A stretch of DNA of 64,000 nt from Lacrimispora amygdalina. GTDB lineage: Bacteria > Bacillota > Clostridia > Lachnospirales > Lachnospiraceae. Below the pieces are notes generated by a model, which saw nothing but the letters and a program-made list of their open reading frames with translations, did no database searches and was not told the origin of the DNA. This document shows, one piece after another, positions 63,725 through 64,000 of the stretch. The stretch lies in NCBI RefSeq assembly GCF_900205965.1, contig NZ_OAOF01000022.1:1-64000 (forward strand), in the 5' to 3' direction. Numbering within the stretch: the stretch's first letter is position 1; every line of letters starts with the position of its first letter. A program made the position numbers and the translations under genes.

Positions 63725-64000
63725 TTATAATAGTCTCTTAAGACTATCAGCAAAATTCAAAAATATTTTTGCTGCAGTCGGTAACTCAGTGATGAGAGAT
63801 ACTCCTGTATTTATAAGGTTGATGATATCCGCAGGCGACTTTTTATTATTTACATTCAATAAATTTATAATATCATTTAGCTGTTTTTCATGCTCTTTCT
63901 TTGCAAACATCTGATTGACCTTTATATCATTTACTAAGTTAATCATATTATCAATATCGTTTTTGTTAACAACAATACTCTTTTCTGATATATAATCCGC
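63725..64000 (-). CDS. Hypothetical protein, 5' end beyond window
   Basis: The frame is open to the window edge; an internal ATG at 63946 has no ribosome binding site, and 18 further codons upstream remain open (ADYISEKSIVVNKNDIDN), so the gene continues outside. The visible 91 codons are helical, with a hydrophobic C-terminus (IINLINTGVSLITELPTAAK). Family not recognised. It might form a unit with the next gene, which has a comparable hydrophobic patch, and with the metallophosphoesterase. Confidence 0.6.
   Translation of the reverse strand, partial: ADYISEKSIVVNKNDIDNMINLVNDIKVNQMFAKKEHEKQLNDIINLLNVNNKKSPADIINLINTGVSLITELPTAAKIFLNFADSLKRLL

Overview
The window is AT-rich and reads as a Gram-positive, Clostridia/Lachnospiraceae-type replicon. 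The signs are strong AGGAGG-type ribosome binding sites, ATPSEA motifs in a surface protein, cell-wall-binding repeats, a class B sortase and SpaA/CnaB and InlB-type repeats. It carries its own replication and recombination set (a DnaE-type polymerase, SSB-like proteins, RecJ, a DnaQ-like exonuclease, an SbcC-like ATPase, a RuvC-like nuclease) next to many small unknown genes and four giant surface proteins. That mix fits a very large mobile replicon (megaplasmid, phage-plasmid or integrative element) better than core chromosome. No tRNA, rRNA, capsid, terminase or CRISPR was seen. Bases 1-80 are Illumina Nextera adapter, so the window begins at an uncleaned contig end that cuts a gene.

Layout. 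0.7-11.3 kb: a giant CnaB/SpaA adhesin overlapped by a small membrane-anchored secreted protein. 11.5-14.6 kb (+ strand): an ADP-ribosylation module made of a TARG1-like macrodomain hydrolase, a WGR-PARP ADP-ribosyltransferase and an ADP-ribosylglycohydrolase. 14.6-23.4 kb: small accessory genes, including a RuvC-like nuclease, a YkgJ-like cysteine-cluster protein, a 670-aa P-loop protein, a MESH1-like HD hydrolase and a frameshifted ASCH-domain gene. 23.6-43.3 kb: three giant secreted proteins (2749, 2144 and 1542 aa) sharing a cell-wall-binding module that ends in TPDG(Y/F)xVxExGxW. 43.5-60 kb: the DNA replication and repair block, mostly on the minus strand, with a short plus-strand insert holding a class B sortase. 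60-64 kb: a paralogous pair of small genes, a metallophosphoesterase, a frameshifted gene and a partial gene.

The dnaE gene is split by two tandem, related, ORF-less group I introns that flank a 30-nt micro-exon encoding FLNKDRVSMP. Splicing rebuilds the conserved LLFER-FLNKDRVSMP-DVDSDF polymerase active-site segment exactly. Both 5' splice sites form a P1 helix with the required U-G pair, and both introns end in G.

The replication genes probably work together: polymerase, separate DEDDh exonuclease, SSB/OB proteins, annealing-like protein, RecJ and SbcC-like ATPase. The giant proteins probably decorate the host cell surface, with the sortase a candidate anchoring enzyme for the CnaB protein. 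The PARP/macrodomain/glycohydrolase set forms a complete write-and-erase ADP-ribosylation cycle whose target is unknown.
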